Positions 50,401 to 58,584 of a stretch of 64,000 bases of DNA are shown here, one piece after another. The stretch's first letter is position 1, and every line of letters starts with the position of its first letter. The DNA is taken from contig CAZTZE010000020.1 in the NCBI GenBank assembly GCA_964618215.1, positions 5,046 through 69,045 on the forward strand. Direction: 5' to 3'. The notes under the pieces were generated by a model. It saw only the letters and a list, made by a program, of their open reading frames with translations. It was not told where the DNA came from and made no database searches. The position numbers were made by a program, and so were the translations under genes. The DNA comes from CG2-30-58-95 sp964618215 (GTDB lineage: Bacteria; Chloroflexota; Anaerolineae; Anaerolineales; Villigracilaceae).

Positions 50401-51246
50401 TCAAGGAGCCGGCGTAGGGATGAGAGGCGCAATATCCACCGCTTTAAAGTTCGTGATCACCAGGACGAACTGGAGCTGATTGTAATCCACAAGCGGCTGG
50501 ATGGCGGCCTGCTGGAAAAGCTCGTAATCCAATTTGCGGACGCTGACCACCTGTCCGACCAGTAGATTGGGAGGATAACCGCCGCCCAAACCAGAGGTCA
50601 AAACGACATCGCCGGGTTGAACGGTCACATCCTGGGAGATCATATCCAGTGAAAGGTCGCCGGTGATGGAACCAACCAACAGTGCCTCGGTCTTTGAATT
50701 TTTCAAACTAACGTTGACCGCTGAGGCCGGGTCGGTGATCAATTGGAGGCGGGACGCACTGGCAGTAACCGCGTCCACGCGCCCGACCAGGCCCTGGTTC
50801 GTGACGACCGGCATGCCCCGGCGAATGCCGTCGTTCGAGCCGATGTTGATAATGACATAACGAAGGAATGGGCTGGGGTCGCGCCCGATGACGGTTGCCG
50901 CCTTGTAGGTGTTTTCCGGGTTGGCGCGGGCAAAATCCACCAGCGCGGAAAGGATTTGCGTCTCTGTCACCTGCTGTTGAAGCTCGATGACCTGGGTCTG
51001 CAAACGGGCAACCTCTGCTTCCAATTCGGCATTCCGTTGGCGCATTGTAGCCACATCCCTCGGCACGCTGAGGAAGTCAACCACGGCCAGGTAGCGGCTG
51101 GAAACCCAGGTTTGCGCCCCGACAACAGATTGGCTAACTGAATTGCTCAATGGGGAAAAATATCCGCCCAAGGCAAGCGCCAACAGACCGAAAGTCACTA
51201 CGACGATGACGATCGTTTGCAATGAGCGTGGAAAGGATTGTTTCAT
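50401..51246 (-). CDS. mreC: MreC, rod-shape-determining protein
   Basis: 281 residues: N-terminal membrane segment (IVIVVVTFGLLALALGGYFS), a coiled-coil (ATMRQRNAELEAEVARLQTQ and onward), then the beta-barrel domain with VIGRDPSPFLRYVIINIGSN, DGIRRGMPVVTNQGLVGRVD and DVVLTSGLGGGYPPNLLVGQ. It scaffolds PBP2 in the periplasm-facing space. The start at 51246 excludes an upstream extension with no similarity to MreC. Confidence 0.94.
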   Translation of the reverse strand: MKQSFPRSLQTIVIVVVTFGLLALALGGYFSPLSNSVSQSVVGAQTWVSSRYLAVVDFLSVPRDVATMRQRNAELEAEVARLQTQVIELQQQVTETQILSALVDFARANPENTYKAATVIGRDPSPFLRYVIINIGSNDGIRRGMPVVTNQGLVGRVDAVTASASRLQLITDPASAVNVSLKNSKTEALLVGSITGDLSLDMISQDVTVQPGDVVLTSGLGGGYPPNLLVGQVVSVRKLDYELFQQAAIQPLVDYNQLQFVLVITNFKAVDIAPLIPTPAP

Positions 51247-51298
51247 CTTATTTGAAGTTGTCTCACGAACACCGCGCCAGGTTGACGCGGTCACGCGC

Positions 51299-52366
51299 TT
51301 ACGAATGACGCGTGCTACCGCGCTCCAGACCAACCAGATAACGGCTCATGCCTGGGAAATCCTCGAGCACCATACCCGCGCCGCGCGCGACGCAGGTCAG
51401 TGGATCTTCGGCTACCCAAACGCGGAGGTTCAATTCGTCGCTAAGGCGTTCAGCCAGTCCCAATAGGAGCGAGCCACCGCCCGCCAAACAAATTCCATTA
51501 TCCATTAAATCAGCCACGATCTCGGGTGGAACTTCATCGAGCGCATCTTTTATCGTATTCACGATGACTTGCGTTGAAGCCGAGAGCGCCTCGCGCACTT
51601 CAACCGAGGATATTTCAATCGATTCGGGCAAGCCGGTAACCAGGTTGCGGCCGCGCACTTCCGCGGTCTTTTCCACCGGAAGCGGAAAAGCCGAGCCGAT
51701 ATTCCACTTGACCTGTTCGGCGATGCGTTCACCAATGAGCAGGTTGTACTTGTTGCGGACGAACTGGACAATCTCTTCATCCATCTCATCCCCGGCCACG
51801 CGCAAGGACCTGGAGACGATCACCCCTCCCATCGCCATGACCGCCACTTCGGTCGTGCCGCCGCCGATATCCACGATCATGCTGCCGCGCACTTCCCCAA
51901 TCGGCAGTCCCGCGCCCAATGCGGCGGCAACCGGTTCTTCGATCAGGAAGGTTTCGCGCGCCCCAGACGACATAGCAGCGTCATAGACGGCGCGTTTTTC
52001 CACTTCGGTCACTCCGCAAGGGATGCCAATCACCACGCGCGGCCGCGGCAAAGGTACTACAGTCTGCTCATGCACTTTACCGATAAAATACTCCAGCATG
52101 GCTTCGGTGATTTCAAACTCCGAGATCACGCCGTCATGCAAGGGTCGCACGACTACTATTGCACCGGAGGTCCTGCCCACCATTTCCCTGGCCTCCAAAC
52201 CTATCGCCAACGGCTGGCGGGATCGCTTGTCTATCGCGACCCAGGAGGGTTCGTTGATGACAATTCCTTTCCCGCGAACATTAACGAGGGTATTTGCGGT
52301 CCCCAGATCAATGCCGATGTCTAATGAAAAAAGGCCTAGCAGCCAGTTTAAGGGGTTGAAAGCCAA
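51299..52366 (-). CDS. mreB: MreB, actin-like cytoskeletal protein
   Basis: 355 residues. Actin-fold nucleotide motifs: DIGIDLGTANTLVNVRGKGI (phosphate 1), SMIVDIGGGTTEVAVMAMGG (phosphate 2) and GICLAGGGSLLLGL (adenosine). It polymerises under the membrane to guide side-wall synthesis. The start codon is TTG at 52366, with GAGGAG about 7 bases upstream; no in-frame ATG occurs near. First gene of the mreBCD-mrdA-minCDE-rodA cluster. Confidence 0.95.
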   Translation of the reverse strand: MAFNPLNWLLGLFSLDIGIDLGTANTLVNVRGKGIVINEPSWVAIDKRSRQPLAIGLEAREMVGRTSGAIVVVRPLHDGVISEFEITEAMLEYFIGKVHEQTVVPLPRPRVVIGIPCGVTEVEKRAVYDAAMSSGARETFLIEEPVAAALGAGLPIGEVRGSMIVDIGGGTTEVAVMAMGGVIVSRSLRVAGDEMDEEIVQFVRNKYNLLIGERIAEQVKWNIGSAFPLPVEKTAEVRGRNLVTGLPESIEISSVEVREALSASTQVIVNTIKDALDEVPPEIVADLMDNGICLAGGGSLLLGLAERLSDELNLRVWVAEDPLTCVARGAGMVLEDFPGMSRYLVGLERGSTRHS

Positions 52367-52445
52367 GTGATGCTCCTCGCAAGGGGTTTTACCGGCGACA
52401 TTATACCATGAGGCACGGTTTAGTGAATTTCACGACACCCCTGTA

Positions 52446-52733
52446 CGGACAAATTGGCAATTTGTCCTACATTTGCCGCTGAATCACGGCAAATCCCAAT
52501 GAGCCCGACTCCCAGTAGGGACAAATTGGCAGTTTGTCCTACACATACCGCCGCAACACGGCAAATCCCTATGAGCCCGACTCCCAGTAGGAACAAATTG
52601 ACAATTTGTTCTACATTTGCCGCTGAATCACGGCAAATCCCAATGAGCCCGACTCCCAGTAGGGACAAATTGACAATTTGTCCTACACATACCGCCGCAA
52701 CACGGCAATCCCCTGTGAACCCGACGGTGCAAC
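52446..52733. repeat. Four tandem 72-bp units with an ATTGRCAAT-core palindrome (144-bp higher-order repeat)
   Basis: Units begin at 52446, 52518, 52590 and 52662. Each starts with a near-perfect palindrome (arms GGACAAATT / AATTTGTCC), then a second inverted pair around CGGCAA and ends GAGCCCGACTCCCAGTAG. Units 1 and 3 share CATTTGCCGCTGAATCACGG; units 2 and 4 share CACATACCGCCGCAACACGG. In unit 3 the two arms carry matching changes (GAACAAATT / AATTTGTTC). Further single copies are at 56985 and 61111-61173. The frame stays open because 72 is a multiple of 3, but nothing looks like protein. Confidence 0.9.
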
Positions 52734-52811
52734 ATCAGGAGATGTTGCACTCCGTTTTCATCTGCCGCGAATACCCTTCGGGTACGATGTAGGCTAATGG
52801 CGCGAATGAAA

Positions 52812-55800
52812 CTAAAAAACTGTCGAAACCTTGCGCCGTAAAGCCAACATGGTCAGATCGTCATCAGGGGGAAGCAAGCCCATGTGGGTATTAACCGCGG
52901 CTTCAATTGCGCCCAAAAGTTCATGCGCAGTGAGGGTCAAGTTCGCCTGAATAAGTTGGTGCAGGCGCTCCACGCCAAATTGCTCCTCCTGCGGCGAGAA
53001 GGCTTCCGTCAGGCCATCCGTGTAAAGCAACAGATTATCGTCCGGCTCGAGCTGGATCCTCCGCTCCTCGATCAACGTCCCCTCGACCACGCCGAGCGCC
53101 ATTCCGGTGCGCGCAAGGGACTCGATCTCGCCGCGCCGGTTACGCATCCACAGCGGCGGATTGTGACCGGCGTTGGCGTAGGTGAGTTCGCCGGTCTCCA
53201 TGGAGAGGACAGCATAGACCGCGGTGACGAACATCTCCTGCTGGTTATCCGGGATGATGAGATTGTTGACCCGCTGCAAAGCCTCAGCCGGGGAAGATGT
53301 CTCCGAAACCGCCGCCCGGACCAGGGTGCGGGTGAGGGCCATGAACAGGGCGGCCGGGATGCCCTTATCCGAGACATCCGCAATGAACAGGCCAAGCTGC
53401 TTGTCTGGCAATTCGATCACGTCGTAAAAGTCGCCGCCCACCTGGTGGGCCGTCTTCCACAGGGCTGCCAGTTCCCAGTCCGGGTACTCTGGCAAACGTT
53501 CGGGCAGGAAGGTCTGCTGGATTTGGCGGGCTAAATGAATCTCGTGTTCCAGGCGTTCGCGCGCCACCATCTCGCGCTGGAGGTGTTCGTTCTGGATGCT
53601 GAGCGCCACCTGCTGGGCGATGCTGGTGATGATCTCGATGCGCTTTGGCCTGAAACGGAACGCCTCGGAGGTCTCCTCGACCAGCAGCGCGCCGTACAGG
53701 TCGCCCTTGATCATCAAGGGAAAGCCGATCAGCAGCCGCTCGCCGCTCTGGAGAAAATAATATGTATCTTCCTCGGAGAGGGCCAGTTCTGTATCCAGCC
53801 AGTCTTCCGGGATGGAAGGTTCGAGCAGGCCAATGGCGGTCTGGCCGCGCTCGCGGACAGTATCCAGCAGGGGGAACTCGCCAGGAGCGAAAGCCGCCTT
53901 TTCCAGCACCGGTCGAACATCTTCCGGGAAGCCATAGGCCTGCACTGACCGGAAAGCCTGCGCCTCCCACAGGTAGACGCCGCAGGCTTTGACGCCCACC
54001 AGGATGGGCGTGATGCGCACAATGGAAGCCAGGATCTCATCCAGGTTGTTCGAATTCGCCACCGTCTGCGCGACCTGTAACAGGGCCGCCGAGGCGTAGG
54101 CCTGTTCCTGCGCCGAGTCGTACAAGCGGGCGTTCTGGATGGCTACGGCGGCGTAATTGGCGAAAGTGGCCGTCACGGCTTGCGCCTCGTGCCCATAGCG
54201 GCGCGGGGTGTGATGGGCAAGGGTCAACACGCCCAGCGGCTGGTCGCCAAGGCGCAGCGCAGCCGCGATCGAGGAATAGTCGGCGGCGAAACCGCAGGCT
54301 GCGCCAATTGGGCCAATCGGATCGGTCGGCTTGCGAATGGTCGGCTGACCGGCCGAAAGGCTGCCCGCCAGGAAGAGACTCGCCTCCGGCCAGCGGTTCC
54401 TGGCATCTTCCACTTCCAGCGGGTCAGCCCCGTGAATGTGCGCCAGGTACAACTCGTCCCCATCCAACAGCCAGATCGCCAGAACGTCGCTTGGCAGGTT
54501 GCGTTCCAATTCGCGCAGGGTGGCATCCAGGACATCGTCCACGCTGACGTTGGCCGAGAGCAGGCCGGTCACTTCGCGCAGGCTATCCGCCACCTGGCGC
54601 CGCCAGCGCTCGGAGCGGTACAGGTCGGCGTTGTGGAGAGCCACGGCAATGTTATCGGCGAGGGTCTCGAAGAGAAAGCGATCTTCTTCGGTGAAGACGT
54701 TGGCGCGGTCACTCTGCAGGTCGAGCACGCCGACCACCCGGTTGTTATAGACCAGCGGAATAGCCATCTCGGCTCGCGTATCCTCGGGCGGGAACGGCGA
54801 GGGGCGATAGCGCGGTTCCAGGCTGACATCATTCGCGACAATGGTCTGGCCCTCACGCGCCACCCAGGGGAGGATGCCTTCGGCGTCATCCAGATCGAGT
54901 ACGTATCCCTTGAGCGCCTGGCTTCTTTCCCCTTTTCCAGCCTCGTAGATGATCTGCCGCCGGTTCGGGTGGACGGTGAACAGGTGAACGTAAGGATACC
55001 TCAGCCGATCCTGGATCAGCGTCACCACCCGATCCAGCAGTTCGTCGAGATCGAGAATAGAGGTGATGTCCGCGCCGACTTCGGAGGCCAGCGAGAGTTG
55101 CTCGGCGCGTTTTTGCAGCGCGCTGTAGAGGCGGGCGCCGTCGAAGGCGATGGCAATGTTATCGGCCAGCGCTCGCAGGACGAGCAGGTCATTAGGATGG
55201 AATGCGTTCAGCCGGTCGCTTTGGATATCCAGCACGCCCAGTACCCGGTCTTCGATCTTGAGCGGCAGGACGACCTCCGAGAGCGTCTCCGGCAACCTTT
55301 CGATGAAACGGAAACGCGGCTCGGCGCGGACATCGTTGCTGACGATCTCCTCCCCGCTCTGGGCGACAGCCCCGATCAAACCTTCCCCGAACTTCACTTC
55401 GAGCACCGAATTCGTTGTCACGGGCGGATTCCGCCGCTTGCCGCAACGACCGGCCGGCCCGGCGCTCGAGCGGAAGCGCAGCCGCTCCTGGCCGGCCTCG
55501 CAGGTGAATACGGCCACAAAATAAACCTTGAAGGTCTTCTGGATCAGGCCGCTCACCCGGCGCGCCAACTCGTCCACGTCAGACACGTTGGCGATCTGCG
55601 CGCCGACCTTGCGCACCAGAGTCAACTGTTTGATGCGCCATTGCTCCACAGCGATGCGGTGCGCGGTGGTCAGGGCCAGCGCGGCGTGACCGGCAAAGCC
55701 ATCCAGCAGCTCCAGCTCGGCTTTGCGGAATGGCGGGCCGCCAGGCCGTTCGAGGCGCAAAACGCCCAAGAGCAGGTTTTTATGCTGCAACGGAACCGCT

Positions 55801-56090
55801 GCGGCTGTGGCAGGCGAGTCATCCTGGCAGCAAGGCTCACCCGCTTCGTAGGCGCGGCGCATGAATTCGTCCGGTGGTTGGGGAGGAAAGAGCGGGTCTT
55901 GATTCAGCCCGGGGAGGCGGAACAGGCTCTCGTCCAGCCAGAGATCCGCCTGCCCACCGAAGAGCGTCTCGGCCGCGCTGACGAGCCGGTCGCGCTGCCC
56001 GGCGAGCGAACTCGTCTCCAGCAATTGTTCGCCAAGACGGACGATCTGCTTCCAGGGCGTAAGCTTCTGAGCAGACGAACGCGTGCTCAT
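52812..56090 (-). CDS. Multi-GAF sensor with SpoIIE/RsbU-type PP2C phosphatase
   Basis: 1092 residues. About five successive GAF-type sensor domains occupy residues 1-830 (repeated motifs such as LADNIAIAFDGARLYSALQK and TLADNIAVALHNADLYRSER). A short coiled linker (LEHEIHLARQIQQTFLPERL) leads to a SpoIIE phosphatase domain with QVGGDFYDVIEL, LFIADVSDKGIPAALFMALT, YANAGHNPPLW, LYTDGLTEAF and PDDDLTMLAL (metal-binding Asp residues). It should dephosphorylate the STAS protein encoded upstream, switching the partner kinase. The start codon overlaps the kinase stop by 4 bases. Confidence 0.92.
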   Translation of the reverse strand: MSTRSSAQKLTPWKQIVRLGEQLLETSSLAGQRDRLVSAAETLFGGQADLWLDESLFRLPGLNQDPLFPPQPPDEFMRRAYEAGEPCCQDDSPATAAAVPLQHKNLLLGVLRLERPGGPPFRKAELELLDGFAGHAALALTTAHRIAVEQWRIKQLTLVRKVGAQIANVSDVDELARRVSGLIQKTFKVYFVAVFTCEAGQERLRFRSSAGPAGRCGKRRNPPVTTNSVLEVKFGEGLIGAVAQSGEEIVSNDVRAEPRFRFIERLPETLSEVVLPLKIEDRVLGVLDIQSDRLNAFHPNDLLVLRALADNIAIAFDGARLYSALQKRAEQLSLASEVGADITSILDLDELLDRVVTLIQDRLRYPYVHLFTVHPNRRQIIYEAGKGERSQALKGYVLDLDDAEGILPWVAREGQTIVANDVSLEPRYRPSPFPPEDTRAEMAIPLVYNNRVVGVLDLQSDRANVFTEEDRFLFETLADNIAVALHNADLYRSERWRRQVADSLREVTGLLSANVSVDDVLDATLRELERNLPSDVLAIWLLDGDELYLAHIHGADPLEVEDARNRWPEASLFLAGSLSAGQPTIRKPTDPIGPIGAACGFAADYSSIAAALRLGDQPLGVLTLAHHTPRRYGHEAQAVTATFANYAAVAIQNARLYDSAQEQAYASAALLQVAQTVANSNNLDEILASIVRITPILVGVKACGVYLWEAQAFRSVQAYGFPEDVRPVLEKAAFAPGEFPLLDTVRERGQTAIGLLEPSIPEDWLDTELALSEEDTYYFLQSGERLLIGFPLMIKGDLYGALLVEETSEAFRFRPKRIEIITSIAQQVALSIQNEHLQREMVARERLEHEIHLARQIQQTFLPERLPEYPDWELAALWKTAHQVGGDFYDVIELPDKQLGLFIADVSDKGIPAALFMALTRTLVRAAVSETSSPAEALQRVNNLIIPDNQQEMFVTAVYAVLSMETGELTYANAGHNPPLWMRNRRGEIESLARTGMALGVVEGTLIEERRIQLEPDDNLLLYTDGLTEAFSPQEEQFGVERLHQLIQANLTLTAHELLGAIEAAVNTHMGLLPPDDDLTMLALRRKVSTVF

Positions 56091-56503
56091 TTTCGCCCCT
56101 TATATTTGACCATGGTCAGCAGGTTGCCCGCCTCGCCGAGCGCCTCGAAGCGCACCTCGTCCATGAGCTGGCGCATCAGGTAAACGCCCAGTCCGCCGAG
56201 CGGCCGCTGCTCCAACCCGGTTGACAGGTCCGGTTCCGTGACGATGGAAAGATCGAAGGGTTTACCATGATCGCGCAGGATGACGGTCAAACAGTCGTCT
56301 GCGCCAGTGCAGGTACATTCGATCTCGCCCCCCATATCCGATTCATAGGCATGTTCGATGATGTTCGAGCAGGCCTCGTCAATAGCCAATTCCACCGCAT
56401 GGACTTCGGCATCCTCCATACCGGCGTCTTTTGCCGCCTGGGCGGCGAACTGGCGCATATTCTCCAGGTTTTTATACCTGGCCGGGAAAATAGCTGTACG
56501 CAT
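56087..56503 (-). CDS. RsbW-type anti-sigma / switch serine kinase
   Basis: 138 residues of the GHKL ATPase fold: N-box VHAVELAIDEACSNIIEHAY, G1 region DDCLTVILRDHGKPFDL and G2 region GGLGVYLMRQLMDEVRFE. It probably phosphorylates the STAS protein and binds a target (a sigma factor or other effector not encoded here). Second gene of the partner-switching operon. Confidence 0.9.
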   Translation of the reverse strand: MRTAIFPARYKNLENMRQFAAQAAKDAGMEDAEVHAVELAIDEACSNIIEHAYESDMGGEIECTCTGADDCLTVILRDHGKPFDLSIVTEPDLSTGLEQRPLGGLGVYLMRQLMDEVRFEALGEAGNLLTMVKYKGRK

Positions 56504-56514
56504 CTGAACAGGCA

Positions 56515-56551
56515 GAGGCCGCCTCGCGCCCAGAAGACAGGAGGCGGCCTC
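56515..56551. repeat. Intercistronic hairpin between the STAS and kinase genes
   Basis: GAGGCCGCCTC (56515-56525) and GAGGCGGCCTC (56541-56551) form a perfect 11-bp stem with a 15-base loop. It may set the ratio of antagonist to kinase by stopping or protecting transcripts. Confidence 0.65.
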
Positions 56552-56575
56552 GAAAAGTCCGCGTTCTACGGTGAT

Positions 56576-56911
56576 CTAGAAACTTCCGACGGCGGTGGTG
56601 ACATCTTCGAAGATTTTGAAGAGAGGGGTGAAACCGGTCAGCTCGATCGCCTCGTAAATCCGCTTTGGCACGGCAGCTAACACGATCTCACCGCGATTAT
56701 AACGCTTGCAGTTCTTCTGGCCGACGAGCAGGGTACGGAATCCGGCGCTGGACATGTAATCCAATCCACTCAAGTCGAGCACGATCTTGTAGCCGCCCGC
56801 CTTAGTGACAGCTTCGATGGCCTCGTTCAGTTGGGGAGCGGTGTAACTATCCACGCGCCCTTTCACGCTGATCAAATCACAATGCTTGAAATTTTGGGTC
56901 GTGATTTCCAT
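56576..56911 (-). CDS. STAS-domain anti-anti-sigma factor
   Basis: 111 residues: FKHCDLISVKGRVDSYTAPQ, KIVLDLSGLDYMSSAGFRTL with the phosphorylated Ser in the S-S-A-G motif, and a C-terminal helix ending FEDVTTAVGSF. First gene of the operon and the substrate of the kinase and phosphatase that follow. A TATAAT box at 56958-56953 (minus) may belong to its promoter, with only a weak -35. Confidence 0.92.
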   Translation of the reverse strand: MEITTQNFKHCDLISVKGRVDSYTAPQLNEAIEAVTKAGGYKIVLDLSGLDYMSSAGFRTLLVGQKNCKRYNRGEIVLAAVPKRIYEAIELTGFTPLFKIFEDVTTAVGSF

Positions 56912-56984
56912 TTGGCCTCCGTTGATGCACAGAAGATGATTGCTTGTCTAAAATTATATCATGAGACTTATCATGGCAAATGTA

Positions 56985-57005
56985 GGACAAATTGGCAATT
57001 TGTCC
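56985..57005. repeat. Single copy of the GGACAAATT palindrome
   Basis: The 9-bp arms GGACAAATT and AATTTGTCC around GGC are perfect, as in the array at 52446. It is followed by GCTGCCAAATATGGCAG, a second small palindrome. Confidence 0.85.
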
Positions 57006-57124
57006 CACGCTTTGCTGCCAAATATGGCAGTGAGTCACGGTGTTTCCCAAAGGGACAGATATGGCCTTCTTATGTTCCCTTAGGGGTTCGGATTTTCATG
57101 GCGTAACGAGGAAAAACCGAAACA

Positions 57125-57153
57125 TTGACACAACCATTCTATTCGATTATGCT
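57125..57153 (+). promoter_or_regulatory. Promoter of the SRP RNA gene
   Basis: Perfect TTGACA (57125-57130), a 17-base spacer and TATGCT (57148-57153); the predicted start falls at the 5' end of the SRP RNA. Confidence 0.8.
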
Positions 57154-57161
57154 TCATGCGT

Positions 57162-57262
57162 CCGGGTGGGCCCGGCGCGGCAGAGCCTTGCGAACCCCGT
57201 CAGGTCCGAGAGGAAGCAGCGGTAAGGAAGTGACTCTGGGTGCCGCCGGTAAACCTGCCCGG
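57162..57262 (+). ncRNA. ffs: Bacterial signal recognition particle RNA (4.5S type)
   Basis: The conserved domain IV is present: GTCAGGTCCGAGAGGAAGCA then GCGGTAAG, with a GAGA tetraloop in place of the commoner GGAA and the asymmetric internal loop that binds Ffh. The outer helices GGCGCGGCAGAGCC / ACTCTGGGTGCCGCC and the ends CCGGG / CCCGG pair. Length about 100 bases, the small SRP RNA class. It binds Ffh for cotranslational targeting. Confidence 0.92.
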
Positions 57263-57378
57263 ATATTTGTATGCTCTTTTGGGATGTGGACTCTTTCATG
57301 GATTCCGTCGGTAATCCGTGTCTCACACCTCAGATCACGACCCTACTCATATCAGCACACCTATGGCAAAATAACCCC

Positions 57379-57735
57379 ATGTCGCGCTGGCAGAAGTTCT
57401 TTATCATGATCGCCCTCGGGCTGGCCGCCGGCCTGGTATATGGCTGGGTGATCAGCCCGGTCGAATATACCAATACCACGCCCGACACCTTGCGCGCCGA
57501 TTTTCGCCGCGACTACGTGCTGATGGCAGCCGAGGTTTTCCATGCCGACCAGAATTTGGACCAGGCTGCACGACGACTGGGGATGCTGGGCAGCGAGCAC
57601 CCCGCCAGGATCGCGGCACAGGCATTAATTTACGCTCAACAGGCCAATTTCCCCGAATCTGACCTGGCCCTGCTCCAGAGCCTGGCGACTGCCCTCCAGA
57701 CCTGGCAGCCGGTTTCAGGAGGCAGCTCACCATGA
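57379..57735 (+). CDS. Single-pass membrane protein, member 1 of a tandem paralog pair
   Basis: 118 residues. One N-terminal membrane segment (FFIMIALGLAAGLVYGWVIS) leads into PVEYTNTTPDTLRADFRRDY and a helical domain resembling tetratricopeptide-like pairs (DQNLDQAARRLGMLGSEHPA). The next gene shares the segment WVISPV-x-Y-x-x-T and LRADF. Function unknown. It starts about 115 bases after the SRP RNA and overlaps the next gene by 4 bases. Confidence 0.75.
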   Translation: MSRWQKFFIMIALGLAAGLVYGWVISPVEYTNTTPDTLRADFRRDYVLMAAEVFHADQNLDQAARRLGMLGSEHPARIAAQALIYAQQANFPESDLALLQSLATALQTWQPVSGGSSP

Positions 57736-58580
57736 GCGCCGAACGCGAGCCGCGCCGCGGCCGCTGGTACCTGCTGACCGGCCTGCTGATCGGTTTGACG
57801 CTCGGACTGCTGATCGCGTGGGTCATCTCACCCGTCCAGTATGTGGACACCGCGCCGGCCTCGCTGCGCGCCGATTTCAAGGACCAATACCGCAGCATGA
57901 TCGCCTCCGCCTACCTGGCGACCGGCGAACTCGGGCGGGCGCAATCCCGCCTCTCGCTGCTGGGGGATGCCGACCCGCGACAGGCGTTGACCCTCCAGGC
58001 TCAACAGGCTCTCTCCGTTGGCGATCCGAACGGTTCTGCTTACGCGCTGGCCCGGCTGGCAGATGCGCTGAAACAACCCCCCGTTGGGGGGCAAATCCCC
58101 AATGACACAACGACAACCGCCGCCACGGGGACAAAGGCTGAGACGAGCAGCGTGACCCGCGCCCCAACAATCCGGCCGACCGGCACGCTGACACCCGCCG
58201 CCACCCCCACCCCGCGCCCGTCGCGGACGCCGACCCCGACGGTGGGCGCGGCCTTTGTCTTGGCAGCGCAGGAAAATGTTTGTGACGTGAACCTATCCGA
58301 GGGGCTTTTACAAGTCGAAATCCAGGACGCAGCCGGGCAGCCCATCCCGGGCGCCGAAGTCATTATCACCTGGGAGGGCGGCGAGGAGTATTTCTTTACC
58401 GGTCTAAAACCGGAATTGGGAAATGGCTATGCGGATTTTGTCATGCAGCCCGAGGTGGGGTATAGCCTTCGTCTGGCTGCCGGTGGTCGGCCGGTATCCA
58501 ATCTGAGTGCGCCCAATTGCCGGACAAGCGGGGGAGATACCTATTATGGAGGCGTAAGACTGCTGTTCCAGCAGCCATAA
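57732..58580 (+). CDS. Single-pass membrane protein, member 2 of the tandem pair, with beta-sandwich tail
   Basis: 282 residues. It repeats the plan of the preceding protein (membrane helix LLTGLLIGLTLGLLIAWVIS, PVQYVDTAPASLRADFKDQY, helical domain) and adds a Thr/Pro-rich linker and a C-terminal carboxypeptidase-regulatory-like domain (EIQDAAGQPIPGAEVIITWE, then GGEEYFFTGLKP). The Cys pair NVCDVN and APNCRT may form a disulfide. Exposed outside the membrane; function unknown. Confidence 0.77.
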   Translation: MSAEREPRRGRWYLLTGLLIGLTLGLLIAWVISPVQYVDTAPASLRADFKDQYRSMIASAYLATGELGRAQSRLSLLGDADPRQALTLQAQQALSVGDPNGSAYALARLADALKQPPVGGQIPNDTTTTAATGTKAETSSVTRAPTIRPTGTLTPAATPTPRPSRTPTPTVGAAFVLAAQENVCDVNLSEGLLQVEIQDAAGQPIPGAEVIITWEGGEEYFFTGLKPELGNGYADFVMQPEVGYSLRLAAGGRPVSNLSAPNCRTSGGDTYYGGVRLLFQQP

Positions 58581-58584
58581 TATC

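Noticed and set aside
52446..52733. Possible CRISPR array
   Set aside because: The sequences between palindromes are themselves repeated (units 1=3 and 2=4), so there are no unique spacers, and no cas genes are present.
52420..52792. Repetitive open frames on both strands of the 72-bp array
   Set aside because: A 72-bp period is a multiple of 3, so frames stay open automatically; the peptides are simple translations of palindromes with no RBS.
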